From Nocardioides massiliensis (GTDB lineage: Bacteria; Actinomycetota; Actinomycetes; Propionibacteriales; Nocardioidaceae): DNA of 64,000 bases. Under the pieces are notes generated by a model, which saw nothing but the letters and a program-made list of their open reading frames with translations, was not told where the DNA came from and made no database searches. Location: contig NZ_JAUSQM010000001.1 of the NCBI RefSeq assembly GCF_030811215.1, positions 3,816,001-3,880,000 on the forward strand. The letters are read 5' to 3'. Numbering within the stretch: position 1 is the stretch's first letter; the number at the start of each line of letters is the position of its first letter. Positions 1-8,585 of this stretch are shown in pieces. Position numbers and translations under genes: made by a program.

Positions 1-48
1 GCGTCGGGGTCGATGGGCGCGACACTAACGACGCGTCATATTTCGATG

Positions 49-60
49 TGAACTAGTTCA
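49..60. promoter_or_regulatory. 12-bp perfect palindrome, possible TetR-type operator
   Basis: The sequence TGAACTAGTTCA is its own reverse complement. It lies at the left edge, beyond the 3' end of the acyl-CoA operon, so it would serve a gene outside the window. The AAC-NN-GTT core resembles the middle of the KstR box, but the outer T and A of that consensus are absent. No promoter was identified with confidence. Confidence 0.3.
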
Positions 61-78
61 TGTCAGTGGGAGCGCGGA

Positions 79-92
79 GTGGCGCTCGCCAC
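79..92 (-). terminator. short GC hairpin after the DUF35 gene
   Basis: GTGGCGCTCGCCAC folds into a 5-6 bp stem just downstream of the last gene of the minus-strand operon. There is no T-run, so intrinsic termination is only a possibility. Confidence 0.3.
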
Positions 93-106
93 GCTGGTGG
101 GCGTTT

Positions 107-529
107 CTACGTGGCCGGGCGGTAGCGCAGGAGGGTGATCCCGGCCTCCGGGACCGGGCAGAAGACCGGCTGCACCCGCATGCCGACCTCCAGCTGCGCG
201 GGATCCGCCTCGACGATCTCCGTGCTGATCCGCGGTCCCTCGTCCCACTCGACCACGGCGAGCACCTGCGGCACGTGGTCTGCCCACGGCGGTGCCGTCG
301 GGCGGTCGGCCACGGTGAACGTGTGCAGGGTCCCGAGGCCACTGATCTCGCGCCACTCGAGGTCGTCGGCGAGCGTCCCGGGCGCCAACAGCCGCGGGTA
401 GAAGACATACGCGCCCAGCGACGGGGAGTACTGGATCCGGATCTTCTCCTCGGCCAGCCCGTCCCAGAAGGGACGGGAGACCGGGGTCGGCTCCGGAAGG
501 GGGATCGCTTCGGTCGTCGTCGTGGTCAT
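107..529 (-). CDS. DUF35 / OB-fold acyl-CoA-associated protein
   Basis: This 140-residue protein matches the DUF35 family, in which an N-terminal helical or zinc-ribbon segment precedes an OB-fold. Such proteins pair with thiolase-fold enzymes; in the mycobacterial igr operon the DUF35 part of ChsH2 is needed by the aldolase Ltp2. The segment after residue 20 keeps the FWDGL and YPR pattern but has no cysteines where the zinc ribbon normally has its CxxC pairs, so this appears to be a zinc-less variant. The ATG start lies 8 bp after the Ltp-like gene. It is the last gene of the operon. The family call is firm; the partner role is inferred from position. Confidence 0.8.
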   Translation of the reverse strand: MTTTTTEAIPLPEPTPVSRPFWDGLAEEKIRIQYSPSLGAYVFYPRLLAPGTLADDLEWREISGLGTLHTFTVADRPTAPPWADHVPQVLAVVEWDEGPRISTEIVEADPAQLEVGMRVQPVFCPVPEAGITLLRYRPAT

Positions 530-537
530 GGTCGTCC

Positions 538-1740
538 TCACTCGCCCTGGAGCAGGAGGGCGACCTGCTCGCTCATGATGCCGCCGTTGCCCGAGACGAA
601 CGCCGTGTTGCAGTCGGCGACCTGGGCGTCCGCGGAGCGCCCCATCAGCTGCCGCGCCGCGTCCACGACGTGGTGCATGCCCCCGGCCATCCCCGCCTGT
701 CCGAACGACAGCTGTCCCCCGGCCGTGTTGACGGGGAAGTCCCCGCGGAAGGTCAGGTCGTGCTCGAGCACCCACGACATTCCGGTGCCCTTCTCGCAGA
801 ACCCCGCGTCCTCGAGGCTCATCAGCACGGTGATCGTGTAGCAGTCGTAGATCGAGGCCATGTCGACGTCGCTGCGCTCCAGGCCCGCCATCGCGAACGC
901 CTTGTCGGCCGCGCGTGCGATCGGCGTGCGCACCAGGTCCTCGGCGTACGTCGGGGTCTTGAACGCGACGTGCTCGCCGAACCCCTTGATCCACACCGGA
1001 CGGTTCTTCGACCGGCGCGCCACGTCGGCGTTGCCGACCAGCACCGCGGTCCCGCCCTGGACCCGCATGACGACCTCGAGCATGTGGATCGGGTCGGCGA
1101 TCATCGGGCTCGCAAGCACGTCGTCGACCGTGATCGGCTTGCCATGGAACGCCGCACCGGGGTGGGCGCAGGCGTTGGTGCGCTGGTCGACGGCGATCTT
1201 GGCCGTCGCGCGCGGGTCGTAGCCGAACTCCGCGGCGTAGCGCCGGGCGATCTGGGCGTACGGCGCGTTCTGGCCGACGTTGCCGTAGGGGATCTCGAAC
1301 TCCGCCTGGGGCGAGCCGTACTTGCCGCTCGAGGCACCCATCCACAGCGGCTGCGCGGGCGGCTTCGGCTCGGCGGCGCGCGGCAGGATCATCGAGCCGG
1401 GCACGACGCACAGCACCGCGTCGCAGATCCCGAGCTCGACCGCGGCGGCGGCGCGCCAGACCATGCCCGCCGACGTGGCTCCACCCAGGTCGACCCGCTC
1501 GCCGAAGTCGACCGGCAGGCCGAGGTACTCCGACAGCGTCGCCGGGGCGAACATGTCGGACTCCTGGATCCCGTGGGTGACCAGGCCGTTGACCACCGAT
1601 GCCGGCACGCCGGCGTCGTCGATGACCAGCTTGGCGAGCTCGGCGTACTGCTCGAGCGTGAAGCGGGCCGGTCCGCTCTGCTTCTTCTCCGCCGGCAGCT
1701 CCGCGATCCCGATGATCGCGGCCTCACCACGCAGCCCCAT
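538..1740 (-). CDS. Ltp-type thiolase-fold protein (probable retro-aldolase)
   Basis: The product has 400 residues and the thiolase-superfamily fold of the lipid-transfer-protein (SCP-x/Ltp) branch. At the usual nucleophile site it reads GGATSAGMV, with no cysteine, which argues against a classical thiolase. It carries the YDCYTI segment typical of Ltp proteins. Mycobacterial Ltp2 lacks thiolase activity and cleaves a beta-hydroxyacyl-CoA by retro-aldol reaction with a DUF35 partner; the next gene here is DUF35. Its ATG overlaps the stop of the upstream MaoC-like gene. A substrate cannot be named. An ordinary acyl-CoA acetyltransferase annotation would probably be wrong. Confidence 0.8.
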   Translation of the reverse strand: MGLRGEAAIIGIAELPAEKKQSGPARFTLEQYAELAKLVIDDAGVPASVVNGLVTHGIQESDMFAPATLSEYLGLPVDFGERVDLGGATSAGMVWRAAAAVELGICDAVLCVVPGSMILPRAAEPKPPAQPLWMGASSGKYGSPQAEFEIPYGNVGQNAPYAQIARRYAAEFGYDPRATAKIAVDQRTNACAHPGAAFHGKPITVDDVLASPMIADPIHMLEVVMRVQGGTAVLVGNADVARRSKNRPVWIKGFGEHVAFKTPTYAEDLVRTPIARAADKAFAMAGLERSDVDMASIYDCYTITVLMSLEDAGFCEKGTGMSWVLEHDLTFRGDFPVNTAGGQLSFGQAGMAGGMHHVVDAARQLMGRSADAQVADCNTAFVSGNGGIMSEQVALLLQGE

Positions 1741-2189
1741 CAGCCGGCGCTCCCACGCAGGGGCAGCTCGACGGTGGCGGTCCCCGGCATCAGCACGTCC
1801 TCGCCCCGGCGCCCGGCGAGCTCCAGGTCGACCAGACCCCGGCCCTCCTCCACGCGTACGCCGGACACCCGGCCACCGAAGGTCAGCTCCTGGCCGGGGT
1901 GGGCCACGGCGCGGTTCTGCGCCGAGAAGCTCACCAGGCGACCGTGCCCGCCGATCCAGTCGGTCACGGCGCGCGAGAGCAGGGCCGACTGCAGCGGACC
2001 GTGCACGAGCACGTCGGGGTAGCCCTCGACGTCGACGGCCCACGTCCGGTCGTAGTGGATGCGGTGGCCGTTGTAGGTCGCGGCGCTGAAGAAGAACAGC
2101 TGGGTCGCGTCGGGGGTCACCGTCAGCGGGGTGACCTCGTCGCCCTCGGCGACGTCCTCGAAGTACAGCTGGGTCGTGCTCGTGGTCAT
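1740..2189 (-). CDS. MaoC-like hydratase subunit
   Basis: This 149-residue single-hotdog protein belongs to the MaoC dehydratase/hydratase family. It shows the NGHRIHYD segment, where an Asn and a His precede the Tyr-Asp pair, as in ChsH1-like enoyl-CoA hydratase subunits. The expected role is adding water to an enoyl-CoA made by the acyl-CoA dehydrogenases of the same operon. It sits between a second MaoC-like gene (10 bp upstream) and the Ltp-like gene (ATGA overlap), so a two-subunit hydratase is likely. It may be the catalytic partner, because the other hotdog lacks this histidine. Confidence 0.78.
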   Translation of the reverse strand: MTTSTTQLYFEDVAEGDEVTPLTVTPDATQLFFFSAATYNGHRIHYDRTWAVDVEGYPDVLVHGPLQSALLSRAVTDWIGGHGRLVSFSAQNRAVAHPGQELTFGGRVSGVRVEEGRGLVDLELAGRRGEDVLMPGTATVELPLRGSAG

Positions 2190-2199
2190 CTCGTCCTCC

Positions 2200-2714
2200 T
2201 CACGGCCGCGCGATCATCGAGGTGGTGGCCTCGGCCACCAGCTCGGAGCGCTGGTTGGTGTACGTCGTGCGCCAGGTGACGAGCACGAAGGCGCCGGAGC
2301 GGCCCTGCTTCTGCACGATCGACTCGACGCGGCGCTCCATCGTGATCTCGTCGCGGTGGTAGCACGGCGCGTGGAAGGTCGTGCTCTCCCCACCAGCCAT
2401 CCGCTTCGGCGCGGCGGGGAACGCGAGGTTGCCCGACGACGCTCCCGAAGAGCCGTCGGGACGCAGCTCGTCGAGACGGGTCACCCCCAGGACGGCGTAC
2501 TGGACGTAGAGCGGCGGGGCGATCACGTCGTCGTAGCCGTGGGCGCGGGCGTGGTCGGCGTCGAACCACAGCGGGTTGTGGTCGCCGACGGCGACTGCCC
2601 AGCGCTGCCACTCCCGCTGGTCGACCGCGCCGGTCTTGGTCGCCACGACCTCGCCGACCTGCTCGAGCGCCTCGGGCGGGATCAGGTCCGGGGTCTGCGT
2701 GCTGCTCGTGCTCA
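2200..2714 (-). CDS. MaoC-like N-terminal-domain protein (hydratase partner)
   Basis: The 170-residue product matches the FAS1-like/MaoC N-terminal dehydratase domain. It contains GDHNPLWFDADHARAHGY, which resembles the hydratase-2 motif but has Trp where the catalytic His is expected. This fits a non-catalytic or substrate-binding half of a heteromeric hydratase, like the ChsH1-ChsH2 pair. I chose the GTG at 2714 because it follows a good purine-rich site and removes an unconserved leader. It lies 35 bp downstream of the CoA-transferase gene and 10 bp upstream of the second hotdog gene. Confidence 0.72.
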
Positions 2715-2749
2715 CTGCTCTCCTTCGATCAAGGGGGTGCCGGCGGGCG

Positions 2750-4054
2750 TCAGGCCAGCTGGCGGTCGGTGATGAGGCCGCGCTCCACGAGGGCGTCGTA
2801 GCGCTCGCGGGGCCAGCCCAGGACGGCCAGGTAGACGTGCTCGTTGTCCTCGCCGAAGCCCGGCACCGGCCGGCCGAAGGCGAGGTCGAAGTCATCGGCG
2901 CGCCACGGATGGCCCGGGTAGCGGTGGGTGCCCACCGACGGGTGGTTGCGCTCGCGCCACCACGCCCGCGCGGCGAGGTGCTCGTCGGCGAGCAGCTGCG
3001 GCTCGGTCACCACCTCGGCCACCGGCACCCGCCGGGCGACCAGGGCCTCGACGACCTCGTCGGCGGTGCGGTCCGCCGCCCAGTCGGCGACGGCGGCGCG
3101 GATCTCCACGGTCGACGCGCGCCGGGTCTCCGCGTCCGCGTCGACGCCAGGAAGCCGCGGGTCGTCACCCAGGCCGGGGACGCCGAGCAACCCGGCCCAG
3201 TCGCGGTCGTCGCGGATGCTCCAGGCGACCCAGGCGTCCTCCCCCACCACGCGTACGACGTCCTGGACCACCCACGGGTCGCCGTTGCCGAGCACCGCGG
3301 GGTCCCTGCCGTTGAGCTGGTGGTCGAGGACGAACTCGCCGATCTCGGCCATCACCGTCTCGGCCTGGGCGAACTCGATCAGGCCGCCCTGACCGGTCGT
3401 CTCGCGGTCCCACAGCTTCGCCATGACGGCGAAGGCCAGACCCGCGGGGGCGGCCTCGTCCATGTGGTAGTTCTCGCCGGCGGAGTCGGGCTCCTCGCCC
3501 TCGTAGCCGTCCATCGCGGCGATGCCCACCAGGCTGTTGAAGTTGGGTCCGTAGCCGAGGTAGTTGCTCATCGGCCCGCTCATGCCGAGGGGTGGCATCC
3601 GCGCCACGATCAGCCGCGGGTTGACCTCGAGCAGCCGCTCGTGGCCGATGCCGAGCTTCTCGAGCACGCCGTTGGAGTTGTTCTCCACCAGCACGTCGCT
3701 GACGGCGACCAGCTCCAGGAACGCCTCGTGCCCCTCCGGGGTGTCGAGGTTCATGCACGCCGCGAGCTTGTTGCGCGCGTGCCAGTTGAACAGCGCGGAG
3801 CGGTCGTAGGGGCGCTCGCCGGGATCCTTGTCGGGATAGGTGCCCCCGTGATAGCCGGTCTTGGCGATCGACTCCTTGGTCGTCCGCGCCGACACCTGCC
3901 GGCTGACCCGGTCGTTGCCCTCGACCCGGATGACCTCGGCGCCCAGGTCCCCCAACAGCGCGGTGGAGCCCGGCCCGGACCACACGACGGTGAGGTCGAT
4001 GACGCGGACCCCGCTCAGGGGCAGGTCCGGGTCGGGGGTGTACGGCGCGCTCAC
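2750..4054 (-). CDS. Class III CoA-transferase (CaiB/BaiF family), copy 1
   Basis: The 434-residue product is a family III CoA-transferase, starting with the typical LSGVRVIDLTVVWSGPGST segment and carrying VSDVLVENNSNGVLEKLG in the nucleotide-fold half. Such enzymes move CoA between acyl groups, usually through an aspartyl-CoA intermediate. The GTG start overlaps the stop of a second CoA-transferase gene, so the two are translationally coupled. They may form a heteromer or act on two acids of the same pathway. Substrates are unknown. Confidence 0.85.
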   Translation of the reverse strand: MSAPYTPDPDLPLSGVRVIDLTVVWSGPGSTALLGDLGAEVIRVEGNDRVSRQVSARTTKESIAKTGYHGGTYPDKDPGERPYDRSALFNWHARNKLAACMNLDTPEGHEAFLELVAVSDVLVENNSNGVLEKLGIGHERLLEVNPRLIVARMPPLGMSGPMSNYLGYGPNFNSLVGIAAMDGYEGEEPDSAGENYHMDEAAPAGLAFAVMAKLWDRETTGQGGLIEFAQAETVMAEIGEFVLDHQLNGRDPAVLGNGDPWVVQDVVRVVGEDAWVAWSIRDDRDWAGLLGVPGLGDDPRLPGVDADAETRRASTVEIRAAVADWAADRTADEVVEALVARRVPVAEVVTEPQLLADEHLAARAWWRERNHPSVGTHRYPGHPWRADDFDLAFGRPVPGFGEDNEHVYLAVLGWPRERYDALVERGLITDRQLA

Positions 4055-5256
4055 GACAGGGCCTCCTCACGCACGGCGTCGCCGTGCTGGTCCAGCAGGG
4101 GTGCGGTGCAGCGCAGGGCGTAGCCGCGATCCATCCGCCACGGCGGGCCGGCGTACTCCAACCGCCCGGCCACCGGGTGCTCGGCCTCGACGAAGGCCCC
4201 GCGCTCGCGGAAGTGCGGGTGGGCCAGGACCTCGGAGACCGACAGATAGGCGGTCACCGGGATCCGGGCGGCCTCGGCCGCCTCCATCACCTCGATCTTG
4301 GGCCGCTTCGCGATCCACTGCGCGACGTAGGCCATGAAGTCGTCGCGGTCGGCGTCCATCACGGTCTGTCGGTCGAGGTAGCGCTCCCGGAACGCCTCGT
4401 CCTCGGCACCGACCAGGTGGACGAACCGGTTCCAGAAGGCCTGGTTGGTGACGTAGACCATGACGAACCCGTCGGCCGCGCGGAACGGTCCGGTGAAGGT
4501 CGCGCCGTGCCGGTGCGGGCTGCGGGCGCCGCGCGGTGCGGTGATGCCGGAGTACGACGCCGACAGCAGGTACGACGCGCGCCGGTCGGCGCCGGCGAGC
4601 AGCACCTCCTGGCCGGAGATGTCGAGCACGGCACCGCGACCGGTGCGCCGGGCGCGCAGCAGCGCACCCATCGTCGCCTGGCCGGCGCTGCGCCCGACCG
4701 TGTAGTGCTCCAGCAGGCCCGGCTTGCGCAGCGGGGACCGGTCGGCCTGGCCGGTGGCGTGCATCGGCCCGCCGGCCGCCTGCAGCACCAGGCCGCTGGC
4801 CTCCCGGTCGCGCCACGGCCCGGTCTGGCCGAACGCGCTGATCCGGGTGATCACCAGGCGGGGGTTGAGCTCGCGCAGCACCTCGGGTCCGAGCCCCAGC
4901 GCCTCGAGATGGCCGGGGCGGAAGGACTCGACGAGCGCGTCGGCGTCGCGGACCAGACCGAGCAGGACCGCCCGGTCGTCGGCATCGGTGAGGTCGAGTG
5001 CGACGGAGCGCTTGTTGGTGTTGAGATGCAGGAAGAGCGCGCTGCGCTCGGGGTCCGGCACGTCGTCGGGGAACGGCCCCCAGGCCCGCGTGAGGCTGCC
5101 CTCGCCCGGCTTCTCGACCTTGACGACGTCGGCACCGAAGTCAGCGAAGAGCTTGGTGGCGTACTCACCGGCGACCCACCGGCTCAGGTCGAGGACGCGC
5201 AGGCCCGCGAGCGCCTGCTGCTGCCCAGAGATCGGGTCGGTCGTCTGCTCAGACAA
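4051..5256 (-). CDS. Class III CoA-transferase (CaiB/BaiF family), copy 2
   Basis: The 401-residue product shows the family III signature LAGLRVLDLSRWVAGEYATK at the N-terminus and NTNKRSVALDLTD further on. It would activate or recycle a carboxylic acid as its CoA thioester. The first in-frame start is TTG at 5256, overlapping the stop of the upstream acyl-CoA dehydrogenase by 8 bp, and the conserved N-terminus needs a start this far upstream. It differs clearly from copy 1, so this is not a recent duplication. Confidence 0.84.
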   Translation of the reverse strand: MSEQTTDPISGQQQALAGLRVLDLSRWVAGEYATKLFADFGADVVKVEKPGEGSLTRAWGPFPDDVPDPERSALFLHLNTNKRSVALDLTDADDRAVLLGLVRDADALVESFRPGHLEALGLGPEVLRELNPRLVITRISAFGQTGPWRDREASGLVLQAAGGPMHATGQADRSPLRKPGLLEHYTVGRSAGQATMGALLRARRTGRGAVLDISGQEVLLAGADRRASYLLSASYSGITAPRGARSPHRHGATFTGPFRAADGFVMVYVTNQAFWNRFVHLVGAEDEAFRERYLDRQTVMDADRDDFMAYVAQWIAKRPKIEVMEAAEAARIPVTAYLSVSEVLAHPHFRERGAFVEAEHPVAGRLEYAGPPWRMDRGYALRCTAPLLDQHGDAVREEALS

Positions 5257-6373
5257 GGCCGATCGCCTCCTCGATCCAGCCGGCGGCCGCGTCCGGGCCG
5301 CCGCCCTCCACGCCGAGGCGGCGGGCGCGCTCGGACCACAGGTGCAGGTCGGTCTCGAGCACGTAGCCCATGCCGCCGTGCAGCTGGTGGGCGTCGAGCG
5401 TCACCCGGCGGTACGCCGTGGCGGCCTTCAGCACCGCGACGGCGGTCTCGCGCTGTCCGGGCCTGCCGCGGCCGAGCCAGAAGACCGCGCTGCGCGCGGC
5501 CAGACGCGCGGCCTGGGTGGCGATGTGCATGTCGGCCACGAGGTGCTGCGCGGCCTGGAACGAGCCGATCGCCCGGCCGAACTGCTCGCGCGAGGTGGTG
5601 TGGGCGACGGTCCGCTCGATCACGGCCTCGGCGCCCGCGGCCATGTCGACGCACTGCAGCGCCCGCACGGTCAGCGCCACCCGGCGCAGGGTCGCGAGGT
5701 CGACGTCCTCGATGACGGAGTCGGTCGCGACGGCCACCCCGTCGAGCTCGACCGCGTGTCCGCGGTCGCCGTCGCTGGTCGGCAGTGCCGTGCGGGTCAC
5801 GCCCGGCGCGCTCGGGTCGAGCAGCAGCGCGATGGTCCTGGCCGGCTCCCCGTAGGTCGCGAGCTCCGCCGTGACCAGGAGCCGGTCGGCCAGGTCGGCG
5901 TCGCCGACGTGGTCGACCCGGCCCGAGACGCGCACCCCCTCAGTTACGCGCTCGGCGCGCAGCACCGGGCGGACGTCACCGGCGTCGTACGGGCTGGCGA
6001 GCGCCACGCTCCCCCGCAGCTCGCCACGGACCAGCGGCGCCAGCACCGCGGCGCGCTGCTCGGGCCCCGCGAGCGCGTCGATGGCGAGACCGAGGTGCAG
6101 CGTGTTGAGCACGATGCTCGGGCACAGCGCGCGGCCGGCCTCGGCGTACACCACCGCGAGGTCGTCGAGGGTCCCGCCGGATCCGCCGACGTCCTCGCCG
6201 AACGGCAGGGCGAACACCTCCGCCCGGGTCAGCGCCTCCCACAGCTTCTGCGGGAACCGCTCGCCGCCGGGCTCGCGCAGCGCGCGCACCAGCGTGGTCG
6301 GGCAGTGCGTGGCGAAGAGGTCGCGCATCGCCGCAGCGAGGTCGCGCTCCTCCTCCGTGGCCACCAGCTTCAC
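5249..6373 (-). CDS. Acyl-CoA dehydrogenase, shorter subunit (FadE28-like)
   Basis: The 374-residue flavoprotein has the acyl-CoA dehydrogenase layout: helical N-domain, beta-barrel middle, and helical C-domain with TSREQFGRAIGSFQAAQH and HQLHGGMGYVLETDLHLW. It lies next to a second, longer dehydrogenase gene. The 374 plus 392 pairing is the pattern of heterotetrameric (alpha2beta2) sterol side-chain dehydrogenases such as FadE28-FadE29, where only the heteromer is active. The start codon is GTG. The heteromer is inference from gene pairing and length. Confidence 0.85.
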   Translation of the reverse strand: MKLVATEEERDLAAAMRDLFATHCPTTLVRALREPGGERFPQKLWEALTRAEVFALPFGEDVGGSGGTLDDLAVVYAEAGRALCPSIVLNTLHLGLAIDALAGPEQRAAVLAPLVRGELRGSVALASPYDAGDVRPVLRAERVTEGVRVSGRVDHVGDADLADRLLVTAELATYGEPARTIALLLDPSAPGVTRTALPTSDGDRGHAVELDGVAVATDSVIEDVDLATLRRVALTVRALQCVDMAAGAEAVIERTVAHTTSREQFGRAIGSFQAAQHLVADMHIATQAARLAARSAVFWLGRGRPGQRETAVAVLKAATAYRRVTLDAHQLHGGMGYVLETDLHLWSERARRLGVEGGGPDAAAGWIEEAIGLV

Positions 6374-6410
6374 GTCGGGTCCTCTCTCAGGTCTTCAGTC
6401 GGCGAGTCGG

Positions 6411-7589
6411 TCAGCGGCCGTAGGACGGCATCCGGTGCCCGCGCTGGGCGATGACGTCGCGCAGCACCTCGTTGGTGCCGGCGCCGAAGCGCAGCAACGG
6501 GGCCGCGCGGTAGAGCCGCTCGAAGCTGCCGGCCAACGGCGCCGCAGCGGTGTTGTGACCCAGCAGGCCGTCGGGCCCGAGCAGGTCGAGCGCGGCCTCG
6601 GCGATGCGCTGGCGCAGCTCGGAGGTGAAGATCTTCTCGGTGCTGACCTCGACGCTGGGGATCGTGCCGTCCTCCAGCAGGGAGGCCGCCTCGAAGCCCA
6701 TGAGCGTGGCCACCTCGACGTCGGCGTCGAGCTCGGCCAGCCGGCGGCGTACGCCCGCGTCGTGCACGGGCACGACGCCGTCGCGGCGCGGCTCGCGCGC
6801 CAGGGCGAGCAGGTCGTCGACCGCCCGGCGCAGGTCACCGGCGTTGGTGAGCGCTCCGCGCTCGAGGTCGAGCGCACCGGTGATGTAGCGCCAGCCCTTG
6901 TCGACCTCGCCGATCAGGTTGGTCGCCGGCACCCGCACGTTGTCGAAGAACGTCTCGTTGGTGCGGTAGCCCGACCACGCCATCAACGGGCGGATCGAGA
7001 TGCCCGGCGCGTCGATCGGGACGATGATGACCGAGATCCCCTTGTGCTTGGGGACGTCGGGGTTGGTGCGCACGCACAGCCACTCGTGGGTGGACCGCTG
7101 CGCGCCGGAGTTCCAGATCTTGGAGCCGTTGATGACCCACTCGTCGCCGTCGAGCACCGCGCGGGTGCGCAGGCTGGCCAGGTCGGTGCCGGCGTCGGGC
7201 TCGGAGTAGCCGACCGCGCACACCATCTCGCCGCGGGCGATCGGCGGGAGGAACTCCGCCTTGTTCTGCTCGGTGCCGTGGCGCATGATCATCGGCGCCA
7301 CCGACGTGACGGTGAGGTCAGGACCGGGCACGCCCCAGCGCTCGAACTCGCTGACCAGCAGGTGCTGGTGGATCGGGCCGAGACCCAGGCCGCCGTACTC
7401 CGTGGGCCAGTTGAGGCCGAACCAGCCCTTGTCGCCGATCTTGCGCCGGAACGCCGCCAGCTCGCCGTCGCGCTTCTCCAGGTCGTGCTCGGCGAGCTCT
7501 GCCACGAGCGCGGGAGTCACGTGCTCGCGCAGGAACGCCCGCACCTCCTGCAGCCACTGGCGCTGGCCGGGGTCGAGTTCGAAGTCCAC
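6411..7589 (-). CDS. Acyl-CoA dehydrogenase, longer subunit (FadE29-like)
   Basis: This 392-residue acyl-CoA dehydrogenase shows YSEPDAGTDLASLRTRA and the INGSKIWNSGAQ segment of the FAD and substrate pocket. The C-terminal segment reads GAGTNEVLRD, so the classical Glu at that site is absent, as in several heteromeric FadE enzymes that use another base. It is the first gene of the minus-strand operon and starts with GTG just inside an AT-rich divergent promoter region. It probably forms a complex with the next gene product and introduces the alpha,beta double bond. Confidence 0.86.
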   Translation of the reverse strand: MDFELDPGQRQWLQEVRAFLREHVTPALVAELAEHDLEKRDGELAAFRRKIGDKGWFGLNWPTEYGGLGLGPIHQHLLVSEFERWGVPGPDLTVTSVAPMIMRHGTEQNKAEFLPPIARGEMVCAVGYSEPDAGTDLASLRTRAVLDGDEWVINGSKIWNSGAQRSTHEWLCVRTNPDVPKHKGISVIIVPIDAPGISIRPLMAWSGYRTNETFFDNVRVPATNLIGEVDKGWRYITGALDLERGALTNAGDLRRAVDDLLALAREPRRDGVVPVHDAGVRRRLAELDADVEVATLMGFEAASLLEDGTIPSVEVSTEKIFTSELRQRIAEAALDLLGPDGLLGHNTAAAPLAGSFERLYRAAPLLRFGAGTNEVLRDVIAQRGHRMPSYGR

Positions 7590-7740
7590 GGTCTCCCTCT
7601 GACACGTCGAGTAAAACTTGTCGAAGTATTCCTAATAGATATAACCACACCGCGACCCGAGGGGTAGTGTCAATCCCACGGACGGACACCTACACTGGCA
7701 CCAAGCAAATGTTTGGTTGCTAGCACCTGGGAGGAGTGCG
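7590..7740. promoter_or_regulatory. Divergent control region between the FadE operon and iclR-type gene
   Basis: This 151-bp region separates two divergent genes and contains an unusually AT-rich block at about 7611-7650, where promoters are expected. On the plus strand TTGTCG and TATAAC are separated by 16 bp. At 7700-7717 the sequence ACCAAGCAAATGTTTGGT has ACCAA/TTGGT arms and could bind the adjacent IclR protein. The plus-strand ribosome-binding site is GGGAGG before 7741. Element assignments are tentative; a shared control region is well supported by layout. Confidence 0.5.
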
Positions 7741-8571
7741 ATGTCGTTCACGCCGGAGGAGAACACCCCGATCGCTGGATCGGACGAGCGCGTGCAGCGA
7801 CCGTCCGTGGTCGAGCGGGTGACGCAGATCCTCGACGCCTTCCAGCAGTCCCCGGACCGCCTGCTCCTCGAGGACGTCACCGCCATCACCTCCCTCCCGC
7901 GGTCGACGGCGTTCCGGCTGATGACGCAGCTGGTGGAGCTGGGCTGGCTCGACCACGACGCCCACGGCTACCGCCTCGGCGCCCGGGCCATCGGCATGTC
8001 GGCACGCACCCACGACCACGGCGGGCTGCGCTCGATGGCGGCGCGCATGCTCAACCGCCTGCACCTGCAGACCCGTGCGGTCGTGCATCTCGCGGTGCTC
8101 GAGGGCGGGCTGCTCTACTACCTCGACAAGGTCGGCGGCCCGGTGCTCGACTCGATCCCGTCGACGGTCGGCACCCGCGTCCCGGCCGACACCACCCCGA
8201 TGGGCCGCGCGATGCTCGCGACTCTCTCCCCCGAGCGCGTCGACGCGCTCGTCGCCAGCACGGCCGACCACCCGCGCCGCGCACCGCTGGACCTGATGGA
8301 CCTGCACCGGCGCCTCGGTGCCTGCCGCCAGCGCGGCGGCGTCGACATCGTCCGCAACGGCGGCCCCCACCAGCGGATCAACGCCCTGGGCGCCCCGGTC
8401 CACGGTCCGGACGGCCTGCTCGCCTCGATCGGCGTCTCCTGCAGTGACGGCCAGCTCGTCCCCGAGCACGTCGCGCCGCTGCTGCTGTCCGCGGCCCGGC
8501 ACCTCACCACCGACCTCGGGGGCACCGTCGGCGGCCGCAACCTGCGGCTCGCCGAGTCCGAGACCGCCTGA
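7741..8571 (+). CDS. IclR-family transcriptional regulator
   Basis: The 276-residue protein has an N-terminal winged helix (residues about 20-80, with the recognition region TSLPRSTAFRLMTQLVELGW) and a C-terminal IclR effector domain with GTRVPADTTPMGRAMLATL. IclR proteins sense small aromatic or aliphatic acids and usually control adjacent catabolic genes. Divergence from the eight-gene acyl-CoA operon makes that operon its likely target. I chose the ATG at 7741, which has a strong Shine-Dalgarno sequence, over an upstream TTG. Confidence 0.9.
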   Translation: MSFTPEENTPIAGSDERVQRPSVVERVTQILDAFQQSPDRLLLEDVTAITSLPRSTAFRLMTQLVELGWLDHDAHGYRLGARAIGMSARTHDHGGLRSMAARMLNRLHLQTRAVVHLAVLEGGLLYYLDKVGGPVLDSIPSTVGTRVPADTTPMGRAMLATLSPERVDALVASTADHPRRAPLDLMDLHRRLGACRQRGGVDIVRNGGPHQRINALGAPVHGPDGLLASIGVSCSDGQLVPEHVAPLLLSAARHLTTDLGGTVGGRNLRLAESETA

Positions 8572-8585
8572 CCGGCTGACCCGGC

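Noticed and set aside
538-1740. Classical acetyl-CoA acetyltransferase for the Ltp-like gene
   Set aside because: The nucleophilic cysteine position holds no Cys and the gene is paired with DUF35, so an aldolase-type role is more likely.
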